In this document: piece after piece, positions 49,715-62,500 of the stretch
Layout: each line of letters opens with the position of its first letter
How positions within the stretch are numbered: position 1 is the stretch's first letter
Assembly: GCA_963693085.1 (NCBI GenBank)
Contig: OY856409.1
Coordinates: 524,667,303 to 524,731,302, forward strand
Length of the DNA: 64,000 nt
DNA from: Alisma plantago-aquatica
Taxonomy: Eukaryota; Streptophyta; Magnoliopsida; Alismatales; Alismataceae
Direction of reading: 5' to 3'
The notes under the pieces: model-generated
The model's database searches: none
What the model was told of the DNA's origin: nothing
Seen by the model: only the letters and a program-made list of their open reading frames with translations
Position numbers and translations under genes: made by a program

Positions 49715-52700
49715 TATAAAGAAGTGAAATCACCTCTCTACTAAAAATTTGAAGAATAAAACCTCCAGTACAAACACACCCAAAAGATATGTTGGAGTGG
49801 GTGTAAAATTTTCAAATCTTATTAATAGTAATCAAACAACCAAAGTATAACAGCATAATATAAAACATGACTATTATCAACTTTCCAACAGATTACAAAA
49901 GTACATCTTAATCTCCTACATAGGGTTTACATGTAAGATACAACATGTGGATCTATGTAGAGGGAAATCTAAACCATATCAATATTGTCTCCAAGCTTTA
50001 ACTCCTTAAGCTAAGTCCAAGTCTTCATGCCATATCATCCAAGTACTTCACCTAGGGTCGGAAGCATACCCCAAGAAGAAGAGAAAAATAGATGACATCA
50101 ACAAAGGCTGGTATGTGCATACCAAAAAGAAATTTGAGCAATATTATGAAATAAAGGACATCAAATATAAAAGGTTTCCCATGAAAAGTAAAGTATTACC
50201 AAAAAGGGCATAAAAGGAAAGAATCATCATCATATGATAAAGGAAATACTTGCCATAATTTAAAACAATAAACTTGTGCCACATAAGAACATATCATGAG
50301 ATTAGGGCACATAACCCATCATCAATAACGTCAATTGCATGCATGTGAGATAGGAATAGCCCTAGAACAATATAACAACAAAGTCGGCCACGTCTCATAA
50401 ACTTGAAACCTGATAGAGAAAGACACATAACTAAACTCCCAAATATATATAAAGTGGGCCAAACCTCATAAATTTGAAACCCAGGCATGGGGCCACCTCC
50501 ATCCCAAAAATAACAGGATCATACTGCCACAAGCAGGAAATACAGATCTGCCTAAAAGCCAATGCAATTATACTACTCTAGTTCTATTGAATCACATGGC
50601 GTGTTTAATCTAGAGGCAAGTACAAAGTATAGTCAAATTATATAAAGTAGTCACCACAAAAGTGACCAATGTGTGCATCCACCTCATAAGTGGGAAAAAT
50701 ACATCACATGCCATCATATAGAGTTTCATTATTAACAAATCACAAGAAAAGACCAAGAGAATGTCCAAAGATCAATAACAAATAAAAGGTACTTCACACG
50801 AAGCATATATTCCAAAAGAACAAGATATGGTGTAGGTTAATGTCCATAGGACCAAAAGAATGATAAAGATAGGTTATTGCTCAATAAGAATAATAGAAGA
50901 TGCAAACATGCCTTACTCAAGAATCTCAACAGTCCAAAGTCAGTCCTAGATCCAAGCCTAGGTCTCCAAAACACGTGTGATGCATATATATAGAATTCGG
51001 GTTAGGTTTACATTAATTATTCAAAACCCTAAAAATCATTTTTAAATTTCAGTGAATTAGGTTACCAAAACCATGCCATGTTTTAAATTATTTTTTTTGA
51101 GTTCAAAACATATTTTATTATATTTTATGACTTTGACATTTAGTTATGAATTTTACAAATTATTATCTATTTAGGTAAATCCATTAAAATAACATATTTT
51201 CAACATTGGATTTAGGTGAAAAAATCAACACCATGAGATAGCTCTTATTTTTCTCAATCCAATGACTATTTATTTGTAATTTTTGGATAAGTAGAAAATT
51301 AGTTATGAATTTTCCAAAACTGAACAATTAAAAATTTCCACGTCAACGTTAGTCATCGAGAGAGAAAAGAGATAGAGTGAGAGGGCCGATCGCATGACTT
51401 GGACCAACCACAGGGTGCCAACTCAACAGGCTGTGCCATGTAGGCCCCGCACTAAGGAAAAATAAAACGAAACAAATGACTGAAATACCGTTGGTGAGAA
51501 ATAGAGAGAAGAGAGGGTGAGAGGTTGGGGAAATATCGTAAAAATATCAAGGGAATCGTCCCCTACCTTGCTCACAAGCCATGGTGGCGAGGAGCTTAGC
51601 TCCGATTTAGGCAATTTCACAAATCACGGCCAAACTCAAAACTGAGGGTACCGAAGGAAAATTAGGACCAAACTGAACTCCACCATACCTGTAATTTGAT
51701 CGAAGGTGGTGAGGAGAGAGAGCAGTAGGTGCTACAAACACAGAGGTAAATCTTGCTCATCGGGGTCAAAAATGTGATCAACGATCAAATTAGGAAGAGA
51801 GGAAAGTTGCAACAGAGCTAGGAAAGCATTGGGCATAGGTATTTATAGATGGGGAATAGGATATTAGGATTTTCCAACTTGGTTGAGATGGCTTGGGAGG
51901 CAAGAATTAGGGGTTTTGTGAATATTCATCAAATCAATGCAAATAAAGGATCAAACTGGGCGAAATCCTATTTGGAAGCCTATGACAAAGAAATCAGGCA
52001 ATTTCATTGAGAAACGATCGAGAAAACCCCAAACAAGGGCCATATGGTTGCAAGTATTGTTCCGTGTGAACGCAAGGTAGGACGTGAAATGTCATTATAA
52101 ATCTTATTTGGAATAAAGTGATTTGTTTTGATTATTTAACTTTTCCTCTCTCTTCTTTTGAAGGTACAAACAAATCCCAAATTAAGTGAAATTTTGCGTA
52201 AAGGCTAATTAAGGCATGTAGATTCCGGTTATATAATTAGATTTACCTTTTGAGAACTTTTAATGTGTTAAATAAATCAAAGCATGTTTTTTCTTTCCTC
52301 ATGCATTAATGATTATAAGTTTATACGAATTTAGTGAAACTTCATCCACAAGTAATCTTTAGTGTGTTGAATATGAATTTGCCATCAATTTTACATGTTG
52401 GAGTTGTTTGTACATTTATTTAATATTTTGAAGGTTTTACACATTTTCTCTCTCTCGATTCCACCTTTTCATCAAATATTCTCCAAATTGAATGAAAATT
52501 CACCCAAAGGCATATTTTAATGTGTAAATTACGAATCTAAGATTGTTTTGCACTTTTGGAGTCATTCAATATTTTATTTGCTATTTGGAAAGAAACTCAT
52601 ATTTCCTTTCTTAGAAATTACAAGAATTATTATTATGATGCAAATAAGGTGAAACTTGACTCCCAAGTTAATTGGGACCCAAGGAACATTATTCTTAACT

Positions 52701-53024
52701 TATATTCCACTTTTAATATTCCTTTTTAGGAGATATGTCACATATTTTATTATGGCCCATTATAATATTATTTCACCATTAACCCAATTATCCATCCAAT
52801 TATGTTCCTTATTTTCATATTAGCACAAAAGAAATTATTATGACATATTTTATGTGTCCATTATTAGCCTAAGACTAATGTTAAGACATTAGGGTGATAT
52901 GCTCAAGTATTAGCTCACCATGATTAATACTAATCATCCTTTAAGTTCACACTCAACCTTGTTTGTCCAAGTCCAAAAGGGCAAAGTTCTAGGGTAGGGT
53001 CTAAGATCCAGTATATATGTTACA
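49715..53024 (-). repeat. Right (5') giant LTR, family copy 2
   Basis: 3,310 bp, colinear with 45445-48835. Near 52080 it lacks a stretch of about 100 bp present in the left LTR around 47830-47900. Confidence 0.85.
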
Positions 53025-55549
53025 GATTCTCTCCTTAGCAACCATAGTCATTCAATAGAAATGGAAGTTATCTACATTCCAAACAAAATAAGAATTACAG
53101 ATTTTCTTGAATAGATGCATAAGATGAAAAAAGTTGCATCATTGGGAGATTTCAAAATACTTCCTCCTCATATCTCTCTTAATATTCCTCCCCTTTAACT
53201 CTTCTTCCTTAAAGTTCATCCCTTCCCATCCCTTTCTATTTATTAATATCCATTCCCTCTTCCTCTTTATCCTCTTCCCGTACTATTTCTTTGAATGTTC
53301 TCTCCCTCTCCCTTCCCTTCTATCCACCGATACTACAATAGAACTAGCCTTTCTTCACAAATCAATCCAACGACAAACTCCTCTATGTAGGCCCTCTAAA
53401 CTATATTCAGTTATGGTATTGTCCCCCACAGATGGACCGTGAAGAGAAACCATGTGAGAAAAACTAGTGGCACTAAAAAATATAATTGACATGGACAACG
53501 TGCCTCTCAAAGATTTAGTTTTGAGGGACTATTTCATCTTCATAAATACATTATTTAGGGATTGTTTGATTCTCATAAATACTTTTTATAGAGACTTGAT
53601 GGCCCTAAAGAATATATTTTGAGGGGTTAATGTCTACATTAATCTTAGGTGGTATTTTTCCTTAGAAATACAATTCTGATAGTTTATTTGGTCTTTATCA
53701 CTCATCTTAGGGACAAAAATACTTCATAACTATATTTAGAAGGGTAGCCATAATTCATTTATTTCTTTTATTGGTTTTTATGTAGTCAATACTTTAACAA
53801 ATATTTGGATAATATTCATATTAAATTATAAGAAATATTCACACACAAAAATTTAATGCAAGAATCCAAATCATCACAAGATCAATATATATAAATGAAC
53901 TAAAATATTATGTGTGGTCAATTTTAATAGAACTAAAGAAAACTCTTAAAATTTATATTGACAACAATCAAAATATAAAGCTCAAAACTCCTAAGATATA
54001 TGATGTCTTTGATGCCTTTAGATGGGTGGTGGTATTCATCAGTGTTCATCCTCATATAATTAGCTACATCAACAATCTATTCCTGGAAAAAACATTATAT
54101 CAACAAGATTTGAAAGGTTGACAACAACACCAATTGTAGTAAAGAAAATCAAATCACCATTATAATTTAAATTTGGTTTGATCCAAGGATTCATGAGGGT
54201 CTAATTCCATCTTTGAAAGAGATTCTACCATGCCAATATAGTTAAAAAAATACAAGCAACAAAAGCACTAAGGAGCCACCACACCAACCATTGTGATTAA
54301 CCCCCTAGAGGTAAAACAAAGTTCAAACGAGAAAGTAAAACAGTTTCTACATCAAGCTACCCAAGTCAAACACAGACAATCTTCTCTAGTTCAAGGAACA
54401 TGGATTAAAAATTGAAGAGGATGACAATTCCATGCCTTGAGTTCAATCAGGATATCAGAGACAAAGGAACTATACTATCACTGTAACACTGATCACAGAT
54501 TGTAGGTTGAAGTTGTCAGTGCTAGCATGTTGACTAGAAGGGAGAACTCCTTCTTGTCTGTTCATCTAGAACAATAAGAGTTCCTGGTGGTCCATGTGGA
54601 CTACTACAAAGGTGAGGAGGTCATTGCCACCCACTAGGAGGATGCAGTCAACCGTCGTCCATGGTGATCAACTAGGAGGCCATTGGTGACAGACATCTAG
54701 GCTGCAAGTGATTGTCTCTGGACTTGCTTCAGGACCATGTATAAACCTTAAAATCCTCTTTCCCATTACATAGTTGTTGACACAATATACTATCTAAGGA
54801 GAATATGGCAGTAAAATTTTTGTTTCTGCTGCCAGATTTGATGCCATATTTCCTAAAAATAATGATGTAACATAATAAATGTCTAAAGAATGATATTAAT
54901 CGATGACATATGTCTTCAGGTTGAGGACATGAATAATGAGATCATACAAATGTCAAGAGTATATACAATCTTGTTATGTCCATAGTCAAATGTTATTGTG
55001 GAAGGCTGATAGAAAACAGTAACACATAAAACTAGAGTGTGTATTGGTTGATGACAACTCATTAAGTCATGATTGTGATATCAAACCAAACACATAGATA
55101 CATGTTAGAGAATATTGTATCAGACAGACCCACCTTGAGAGTGATGCATGGAAAACATTATTGGTAGTCAGAATCATCTCTCATAGTGATGGTGGTGACT
55201 GTGGTTCTTAGACCTGAAGTCACTACACTCATCACATGTCATTTGATGTACTTTGACATCATCCACCGTGACCTTAAATAAGGGTTTCCATAAAGGTGGT
55301 GCTCAGGTGCATTATGACACATAGGGATGACTGTGAGTTATGTAGATGGGATTTTCCCTCCTATAGGAGTATGATATCTTGGACACTTAATAAGCAATAC
55401 TTAGAAATGCATGGCCATGCTCATGTTAGTTAATATGTGATATTGAGCTTCCATATATCTCAAATAGTCTACTCTAGTTCAAGAAACATGGATTGAATGT
55501 TGAATAGGATGACGATTCCAAGCATTGAGTTCAATTTGGATATCAATGA
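53025..55549. other. Unassigned intergenic sequence between mobile elements
   Basis: AT-rich, with a pyrimidine-rich stretch at about 53150-53350. No gene recognised. A segment at 54384-54520 recurs at 55472-55554 continuing at 57553-57603, the second copy being split by the solo LTR. Confidence 0.4.
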
Positions 55550-55554
55550 CATAG

Positions 55555-57547
55555 TGATCGTCCTCGAATCGTGCTTCCAGAAGGGAGGTGGATTCAGAAG
55601 GAATCAAACCTTTAAATTTATAACCCGAAACCTTCAAGGACCCACACAACTTTATTACGGGGTCAATGTAGATATACGGGGTCGAACACATGGACATGGT
55701 GACATTTAGGATGCTTGGGATTTCATTCTTGGTTCAGATAAGTCAAGACAATAGTCAATACAAGTTAGGAGCTAGAACTAGTCTAGCGGGTTGTCACAAA
55801 TTAAAACAAAACAAAGAAAAGAAAACAAAATAGAGTCTGCAGGATTCTACTAAACCAGAGAGAAGGAGATCCTGGCTATGTAACCACAAGTTGGGAAGTC
55901 TATGCACCCATTCTCAGGCTTAGACAACCCTCAAACACCCCAACAAGCAATCTACATCCAAACCTGGTACGCACTGCGGTATCTGTTCCTGTGGGGTCAT
56001 CCCACTCACTCTTGCGTAGCATGACTAAAACCCATTGATGATATGAAATCTCTCTCGAGGATGACAAACCAACATCTTAGAATATCCTAGATACCTTCTC
56101 AAGTCTAGATTACTCTAGGATGTTAGGAACAGATGACCTTGAACTGTCTTCCTTTCAGATTCTGATCCAAACTATCTTCTCCTGTCTATTTCTATAATGG
56201 ATCTCTCGATGTAGGAAGAAATAGCAGTTCAAGCAAGAAAGAGCTCAACCAAACTAGCAATCATAACCAAAAAGAGGAGATAGAACATATAACGTGCTAG
56301 ATATGAAATAAAACTGCTTGCATAAGGTAAAAGTACATAAACATGCCCAAAATGGGCTACATAGCCAATAAGGAGCTCAACTAGCCATGGACAAGCATAG
56401 TTGGCACCGAACAAAGATGGAAGAATATCATTTGTACAGAAACAAAGGAGAACAATAGAAGATAGGAGAAGAAGAAGAGATTTAGCCCATAGAGGAGAGG
56501 TGGCTCTCGCTCCCTAGCCTCCGTATAGGCTGAATCTCGTCTTTTAGGTCCTCCTCCTTGATCTTCTGGGCTCCTTGGCCTCCTTACTCTCTAGATCCGC
56601 CCCAAACAACAGCTTGGTGGATAGGGGTGGAAGATGATGGTGTTGACATTCTCCTTCTCTCAAATAAGATGGATCCTCAGTCTTCTCTCTCCTCATCTCC
56701 TGCCTTTGGAGATCTAAGACTGGAGGTGGAAGATGGTGGGGAATGGAAGCACACTAAAGAGACGGGCGTAGAATAAGCACTTTGGCCTTTTCAGACCTCC
56801 AGACTCTCCCACGGGGCTCTGGGAACCTCACCAAGTTGGAACCACAAGGTGGAAAAACTCCCCAGATCTAAACCCCTCTATAGGTCGCGGGGTGTGTGTA
56901 TTTATAGGCTCAGATCACCGACTTAGTGTCGCGGTCGAGGTCTGCACTGGCTTAACTTCGCGGTTGCGGTCACAGTTGAGGTCGTGGTCACGGTTGAGGT
57001 CGAGGTTGCGGTCGCAGTCGCGGTCAAGGAAAGTGTACCTCGGTCGCGTTCGAGGTTACTTCTTCTTGTTCGTGGTCGCAACATCATGGAATGAACCCAC
57101 CCCCACAGGGGGGGGGCTATTACCGGTGGTCGAGGGGCCCGCATCGATGATCCCTTTTGATGGGTAAGGATGCATCCTGATAAAGGACTGGCCATAAAAA
57201 ATATGGTCCAAGATATCAAAAGTTTCTTGGTCCTGCTAGTCGGTTAGTGGGACCACCGTCTCCTAAGCTGGTGCACATAGTGTGATGCTTAGTCCACCAC
57301 AGTCGTGACGGATGAGAGTCTAGCTGCTGCTAAAATCGTGTGTTGGGGAGAAATCATAGAGAATAGATGTCTTTTCAGGTTCGGTGCCTACAAGTCCCAA
57401 AATTGGCTAGTTGAGCAACTTTATCTAAGAAAAGACATAAATTACTAAAAGATAAGAAACATGGGTTATTTTGGGCATATTAAGTCTATAGTGACACAAA
57501 ACCATAAATAAATGCTTAGCATAAATGTATAAATTTGGGTGTTATCA
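55555..57547 (-). mobile_element. Solo LTR (about 2.0 kb) with 5-bp target duplication
   Basis: Starts TGATCGTCCTCGAATCG and ends GGGTGTTATCA (TG...CA). CATAG flanks both sides (55550-55554 and 57548-57552). The paralogous segment at about 54470 gives the unoccupied site (GACAAAGGAAC against GACATAG/GAAC here). Minus orientation is likely because that strand starts TGATAACACCCAAATTTATA, a common gypsy (Tekay/Del-like) LTR start. No interior sequence remains, as expected after LTR-LTR recombination. The open frames inside are not coding. Confidence 0.88.
56925..57060. repeat. GGTCGC/GGTCGAGGTTGC tandem repeat within the solo LTR
   Basis: Short hexamer-like units (GGTCGC, GGTCGAG, GGTTGC, GGTCAC) are repeated about 20 times, CG-rich compared with the surroundings. 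They code an apparent Arg/Ser repeat (SRLRSRLRSQ) that is a by-product of the repeat. Confidence 0.85.
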
Positions 57548-57552
57548 CATAG

Positions 57553-57807
57553 GAACTATACAATCACTGTAACACCAATAAAAGATTGTAGGTTGAAGTT
57601 GTTCTCCAACTTTCTAGTTACTGGGGTAGCAATGATGTCTTACTAGATACCACTCATTTCTTGTGATGTCATAAATTAGTTATGTACATTCACTATTAAA
57701 GTAACTTAGAACATGTAGGTCACACACATAGGATAAACCTGGAATAGGAGTTTATTCATAAATGTAGTTTAAACTTGATTACAAAAAAGTGTTAGGTATT
57801 CAATAAA
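57553..57807. other. Sequence between the solo LTR and the copia remnant
   Basis: The first about 50 bp complete the repeat copy split by the solo LTR. The rest is AT-rich and may be decayed upstream copia sequence, but no motif supports this. Confidence 0.35.
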
Positions 57808-58089
57808 ATGATAATAAAAAAATTGACAGACAAGATTGTGAACCGACCGTTTCAAGTGTTGGACCATGTTGAAGATAGTTACCAGTACCTCATTATATTT
57901 ACTGATGTTATGAGTAGATTTGTATGTTTGTATTTAATGAAATACAAGTATGAATTCCTTGAAGTGTTAAAGGATATCATAAATGAAGTATCTAATTAAC
58001 TTGGTAAAAGTATTAAGATACTTCTATATGATCGATGTTGAAATATTTTAAACCAAGAGTTTGATGACCTTATATAAGACTGTAATAAT
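57808..58089 (+). pseudogene. Ty1/copia pol remnant: integrase core, 5' part
   Basis: The translation contains QYLIIFTDVMSRFVCLYLMK, matching the copia integrase pattern YFITFTDDYSRYGYVYLMKH, then LGKSIKIL-YDRC and NQEFDDL, corresponding to the LGKKIKTLRSDRGGEY...EFDD region. Frames are broken by stops. It is interrupted at 58089 by the hAT-type element and resumes at 59274. Confidence 0.85.
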
Positions 58090-59265
58090 TAGACCTGTCA
58101 AACGGGTGGGTGGGTTGGGTCGTTGCGGGTTTGGGTCTCGCGGTTGCGGGTCAAAAAGACCCAGTTCTAAACGGGTGGAAGAAAGATAAATCCAAACCCG
58201 ACCCAGCGGGTTGCGGGTTGCCCGTGGGTCCCCATATAAAATTAAAAAAAATTACCATGCTAATGTTTGTTTACATAAGATATGGCACAAAACAATCACA
58301 TTGACATGTAAACCTTTTTCATTTGTCCAAAATTTTTCTATAAGAAGAGCATCAAACAACAATACACCCATGGGCGGAGATGCTACATGCTAGTAAAGAA
58401 AAACCTCCGACTGGCTGAATTAATTACCATTATTGTATAGATGCTAGAACAGCAAATATAATACATATTTTAGAAGCTTAACTCAAAAGCATACATCTTT
58501 TAAATAGCAAGGAACACCTACACCAAACAACTAAACATTAATTGAACCACATATATTATGAAGGAGGCATCCAAATGAGATGGGGTATAAATCGGAGAAC
58601 TGAAAAAAGACTAAAACTTTGGCATGTTCCAAACAGCAACTCCACATTCTTTTATTATGCAGTATGAAGATGACAACCAATAACTCGACGCCCTTTTTAA
58701 TTTTCAATATGAAGATGATACAACCAACAACTCCACACCCTTTTAATTTGTAGTATGACGATGACACAACCTTATGTACGCCTCCCATTCTCACAAAATA
58801 ATACAAAAGAATAAATTTTACAAACTATTTAATGAGTAAAAAATATTATAAACCAATCTATGTGTTTTGTTAACTTGGTTGTGGTTTAAAATTTGAGATA
58901 AGAGTACAAGACATATTTAATATTACCTATTACTAGACTTCAAAAAAAATTATATATATTACATATTACTACCAAGTGGTAGTGGCTTGGACGCAAACGC
59001 ACGCAAGCGGCAAGTTTCATATATGCAACGTGTGTATATTTTTTACTGATAACTAAATCTTATATAATTATTTTTATTAATAAAATCAGTGTAATAAAGC
59101 GGGTCACCCGCGGGTGCCCGCGGATTGCCCATGAAACCCGCTAGTTAAATGTGTGGGTATGGGTCTGGGTGTTTTCCAGCGGGTGGTAAATTTTAGGACC
59201 CAAACCCAACTTAAACGGGTTGACCCATGGGCACCCACGGATTTTGACCCAGTTTGACAGGTCTA
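58090..59265. mobile_element. Non-autonomous hAT-type transposon (1.18 kb) with 8-bp target duplication
   Basis: Terminal inverted repeat TAGACCTGTCAAAC at both ends. GTAATAAT flanks on the left (58082-58089) and right (59266-59273). An 8-bp duplication and a TAG-starting inverted repeat fit hAT elements. Subterminal GGGTTGCGGGT and CACCCGCGGGTGCCCGCGG blocks are GC-rich and can fold. About three copies of a roughly 46-bp unit (AACAACTCCACACCCTTTTA and relatives) lie at 58633-58768. No transposase. Confidence 0.92.
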
Positions 59266-59273
59266 GTAATAAT

Positions 59274-59576
59274 GTATCACAGTGAAATCCATCTGAAACA
59301 TAATGATGTATCAGAAAGAAGGAATGACACCCTGTTAAGTCATGATGCGGCTATCAATAAATTTAGCTAATCTTCCAATTTACTTTTTGGCACATGCTTT
59401 ACACTAAAATGATGTACCATCTAAAATGGTTCAAAAGAAACCATATGAGACATGGAATGGGAGAGTTTGGTAAATTTGTGTTTCAAGCTCTAGGGTATAT
59501 GTGAATTTGCCATTAATCACCTCTTGAAATGTGAATTCCAAGGAAAACATATTCCTAAAAGGTGTTTATGCATGGC
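59274..59576 (+). pseudogene. Ty1/copia pol remnant: continuation after the hAT insertion
   Basis: In broken frames the sequence gives SERRNDTLLSHDA (integrase VAERRNRTLLDMVR pattern), then PYETWNG (copia TPYEIWNGRKP). Several stops and frame changes show it is dead. It ends at the truncated interior of the giant-LTR remnant. Confidence 0.75.
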
Positions 59577-62500
59577 AAAGGTTCTAAATAGAGAGACAAA
59601 ATTGAAATAGTCAAATTATAACTACCATGGGATCTGATATCATGTTGTAAGGAGTGGGACCCATAGGGGATATGATCCCTACTAAAATTTGAAGAATGAA
59701 ACATCCATTCCAAACACACTCAAAAGGTATGCTGGAATATGTGTAAAATTTTCAAATCTCAAACAATGGTATACAAAATACCAAAGTATATTAGCGGAAT
59801 ATAAAACATGAACATAATAAATTTTATAGAAGTACATCATCATCTCCCATATTGGGTGTACGTGGATATAACATCATAAGGATATAGTAGAGGGAAATGT
59901 AAATTGTTTGTCTCCAAACATCAATTCCTTAAGCTAGGTCCATCTCAGCATGCCATGTCCTCCATGTCCTACACCTGGGGTTGGATGCATACCCCAACAA
60001 GAGGAGAAAAAGCAACAAACGGTGGTATGTGCATACTAAATATGGAACAAGCAATATATTGAATAAAGGACATCAAAATAACAATGAAATTCTTCCCATA
60101 GAAGAGAACAGAACCACCCAAGTGGGTATCAAAAGAAAAATATTTGCAAACATATGACAACAAAAGAGATACTTGCCGTAAATAAAACAATAAAGTTGTG
60201 CCACATAATCCATCAATATTAATCATCAACCTACATGCATGTGAGATAAGCATAGCACTAGAAAAATATAAAGACAATGGCAACCAAGTCTCATAAACTT
60301 GAAACCTGACAAAGAATGATACATAACCAAACTCCCCAATATAAAAAGTGTGGTCACAAAACCCGGGTATGGGGCACATAACCTCCATACCAAAAATATA
60401 ATAAGGGCACATAACCCAAAAGCCAAATTAATTATACTACTCTAGGGCTACTAAACCACATAACATGCTTAATGTAGAGGCAAGTAAAAAGTATAGTCAG
60501 ATCAACACGATTGCCATCACATCAATGGACAATATAAACATCCACCACATTAGTGAAAAAATTAGAGTTTCTTCAAAACCGAAGTACAAGTTGGAGTCAA
60601 AAGAAAGTTTTAAAAAATAGTATGATCATAATATAAGAATCAAGAAGAATATTTCATATCGAATAAATTCTCAAAAGAGAGATATTGTGTGGGCTATTAA
60701 AAGAGTGATAACTTAGGATGATTACTCAATATAGAATAATTGGGGATGCAAACATACATTAAGAGAGAGAAATTAGGAATTTCTCAATATAGAAATAATA
60801 TGGGATGCAACCATACCTCACTTTAGAGACTAAAGAAGTCCAAACTCAGTTCTACATCCAAGCCTAGGTCTCCTAAGCACCTATTAAGCATATATGTAGA
60901 ATTTGGGTTTTATAAAACATAATATGTAAAGAAACCCTAATTTTAGACCTATTCAGAAAACCTTGGATTTTGGTCGCAAAACCTAGACCAAATGATTCCT
61001 TATGTTTTTCTAATCAATAAAACATATTCATTTGCTTTATTTGGAGTTTATATAAATTGGTTAAAATTTTTGGGGCTTTTGACATAATTCATTAGATCTT
61101 CAAAAATCAACCATTGAAAACATGGAAATGAGACTCTAAAACTGTTTTTGTTAGAATATCACATTTTTTCAAATCCAAAACATATTTTTATGGAATTTTT
61201 GGACAAGCATATCAAAATATATGATTTTTATAAAAAGACCAATAAGGAAACTCAGAAAATCCACATAACCTTAGAAGAAACTCACGCGAGAGAAAGTGAG
61301 TGGATCTGGGCCTTGTTGACTTGGCCCAATCATAGGCGGCCAAGTCACTTGGTCAAAGGCCAGTGAGACTCCCCCTAAAAAAAAGAAAACGAGGGTGAAA
61401 TTATTGTTCCACCCTTAATGAGGGAAATCAACGAAAGAAGAAAAGAGGAGGGTAGAATAGGGAAAATAGATGGGGGGTTCTTCCCCTTTCATGCACCCGT
61501 CATTGCTGCTCAAGCAGCAAGTTGTATCTTGGGTATATTTAGACAAATCCAAGATACATGATGATTTGTCAATACAATGAGAAAGAAAGAAAAAGCAAGA
61601 TCTCACAAACTCACCACACTTGCTAATTGCGTCACAGAAGTCACCGAGGACCAGGGAGAAGTGTCGCAAACTCCATAGAGTTCCAGTCAGTGATGGCTGT
61701 GTAAAGAAGCTTGGAGCAAATTGGTATGGAGAACTATTGCACTAGGGCTAGAGGATATTAGGGTACCAATATTTATAGGTGAACTTTGGGTATAAGGGTT
61801 CCCGAGGTAGGATCTTCGGGAAGCTAGGAGAGAGATTTGGGTGTTTCGTCAATAATGGAAACCAAGGCACGAGTAATAGCTCGATATATGCAGAATTGAA
61901 TAAGGAACATGTTGCAAAGAAATCATGAACAACGATGAGTGTGGATAGAGAAAATTGTATTCAAAAAATCACAAAAACGGGCACATGGTTCCTAATATGT
62001 TGCAAGCTAGGTGATGACTTGCAGGTCATCTGATTGAAAGTCCAATGGTAAGGATGTGGCCTCACATCCAGAAAAGGAAGAGAAGCAAAGTGTGACAAAT
62101 AAATGAAATTCCTAATCATATTTTGATAAAGTGTGGTCACATTATTTCTCTTTTTCTCTCTCCTCCATTGAGGGTGCAAATAAACTCCAAATGAAATGAA
62201 ATTTGACCCCCAGCCTATAAGGCGTGTAGAATCCGATTTTGGCATTAGTTTTCCTTTTGATGACTTTTGATATTTTATTTAATTCTTTTAAAGCAAAAGA
62301 TATTTTCTCTTTCCTAATGTATTAAAGACATCTCGATTCACTCAGTTAATGTGAAACTTTGCCATCAAGAAAAATCTAGCATATGAAATATGAGTTTGCC
62401 ATTAGTTTCACCACTTGAGATTATTTATCACATCATTTAATATTTTGAACTTTATTTACACTTTATCCCTCCTAAACACATTAGAACATTAAAAATTATT

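Larger units (their letters stand above)
45445..53024 (-). mobile_element. Giant-LTR non-autonomous retrotransposon, family copy 2 (complete LTR-interior-LTR)
   Basis: LTRs 45445-48835 (3.39 kb) and 49715-53024 (3.31 kb) flank an 879-bp interior. Sequence is clearly related to, but diverged from, the 25732 element (shared AAGAAGTGAAATCAC start, TAGGGTAGGGTC and TATGTTACA end, interior blocks such as GGATTTGGTGCC). Minus-strand TATA boxes lie at about 47588-47595 and 51840-51847. The primer site at 49694-49711 is perfect for initiator-Met tRNA. The left LTR carries GAGA and CAAAA microsatellites (47094-47117 and about 47190-47220). Flanking 5-mers are GAAAC and GATTC, so no intact target duplication. 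No coding region. Confidence 0.87.

Noticed and set aside
45440..53029. Possible target duplication of giant-LTR copy 2 (GAAAC and GATTC)
   Set aside because: Only three of five bases agree, so it is not claimed; mutation or recombination between elements could explain it.
55479..55709. Open frames on both strands across the left end of the solo LTR
   Set aside because: They cross the insertion boundary between two unrelated sequences, so they cannot be ancestral genes.
56892..57219. Arg/Ser-repeat open frames suggesting an SR-type protein
   Set aside because: They arise from the GGTCGC/GGTCGAGG repeat inside the solo LTR; there is no start context or flanking domain.
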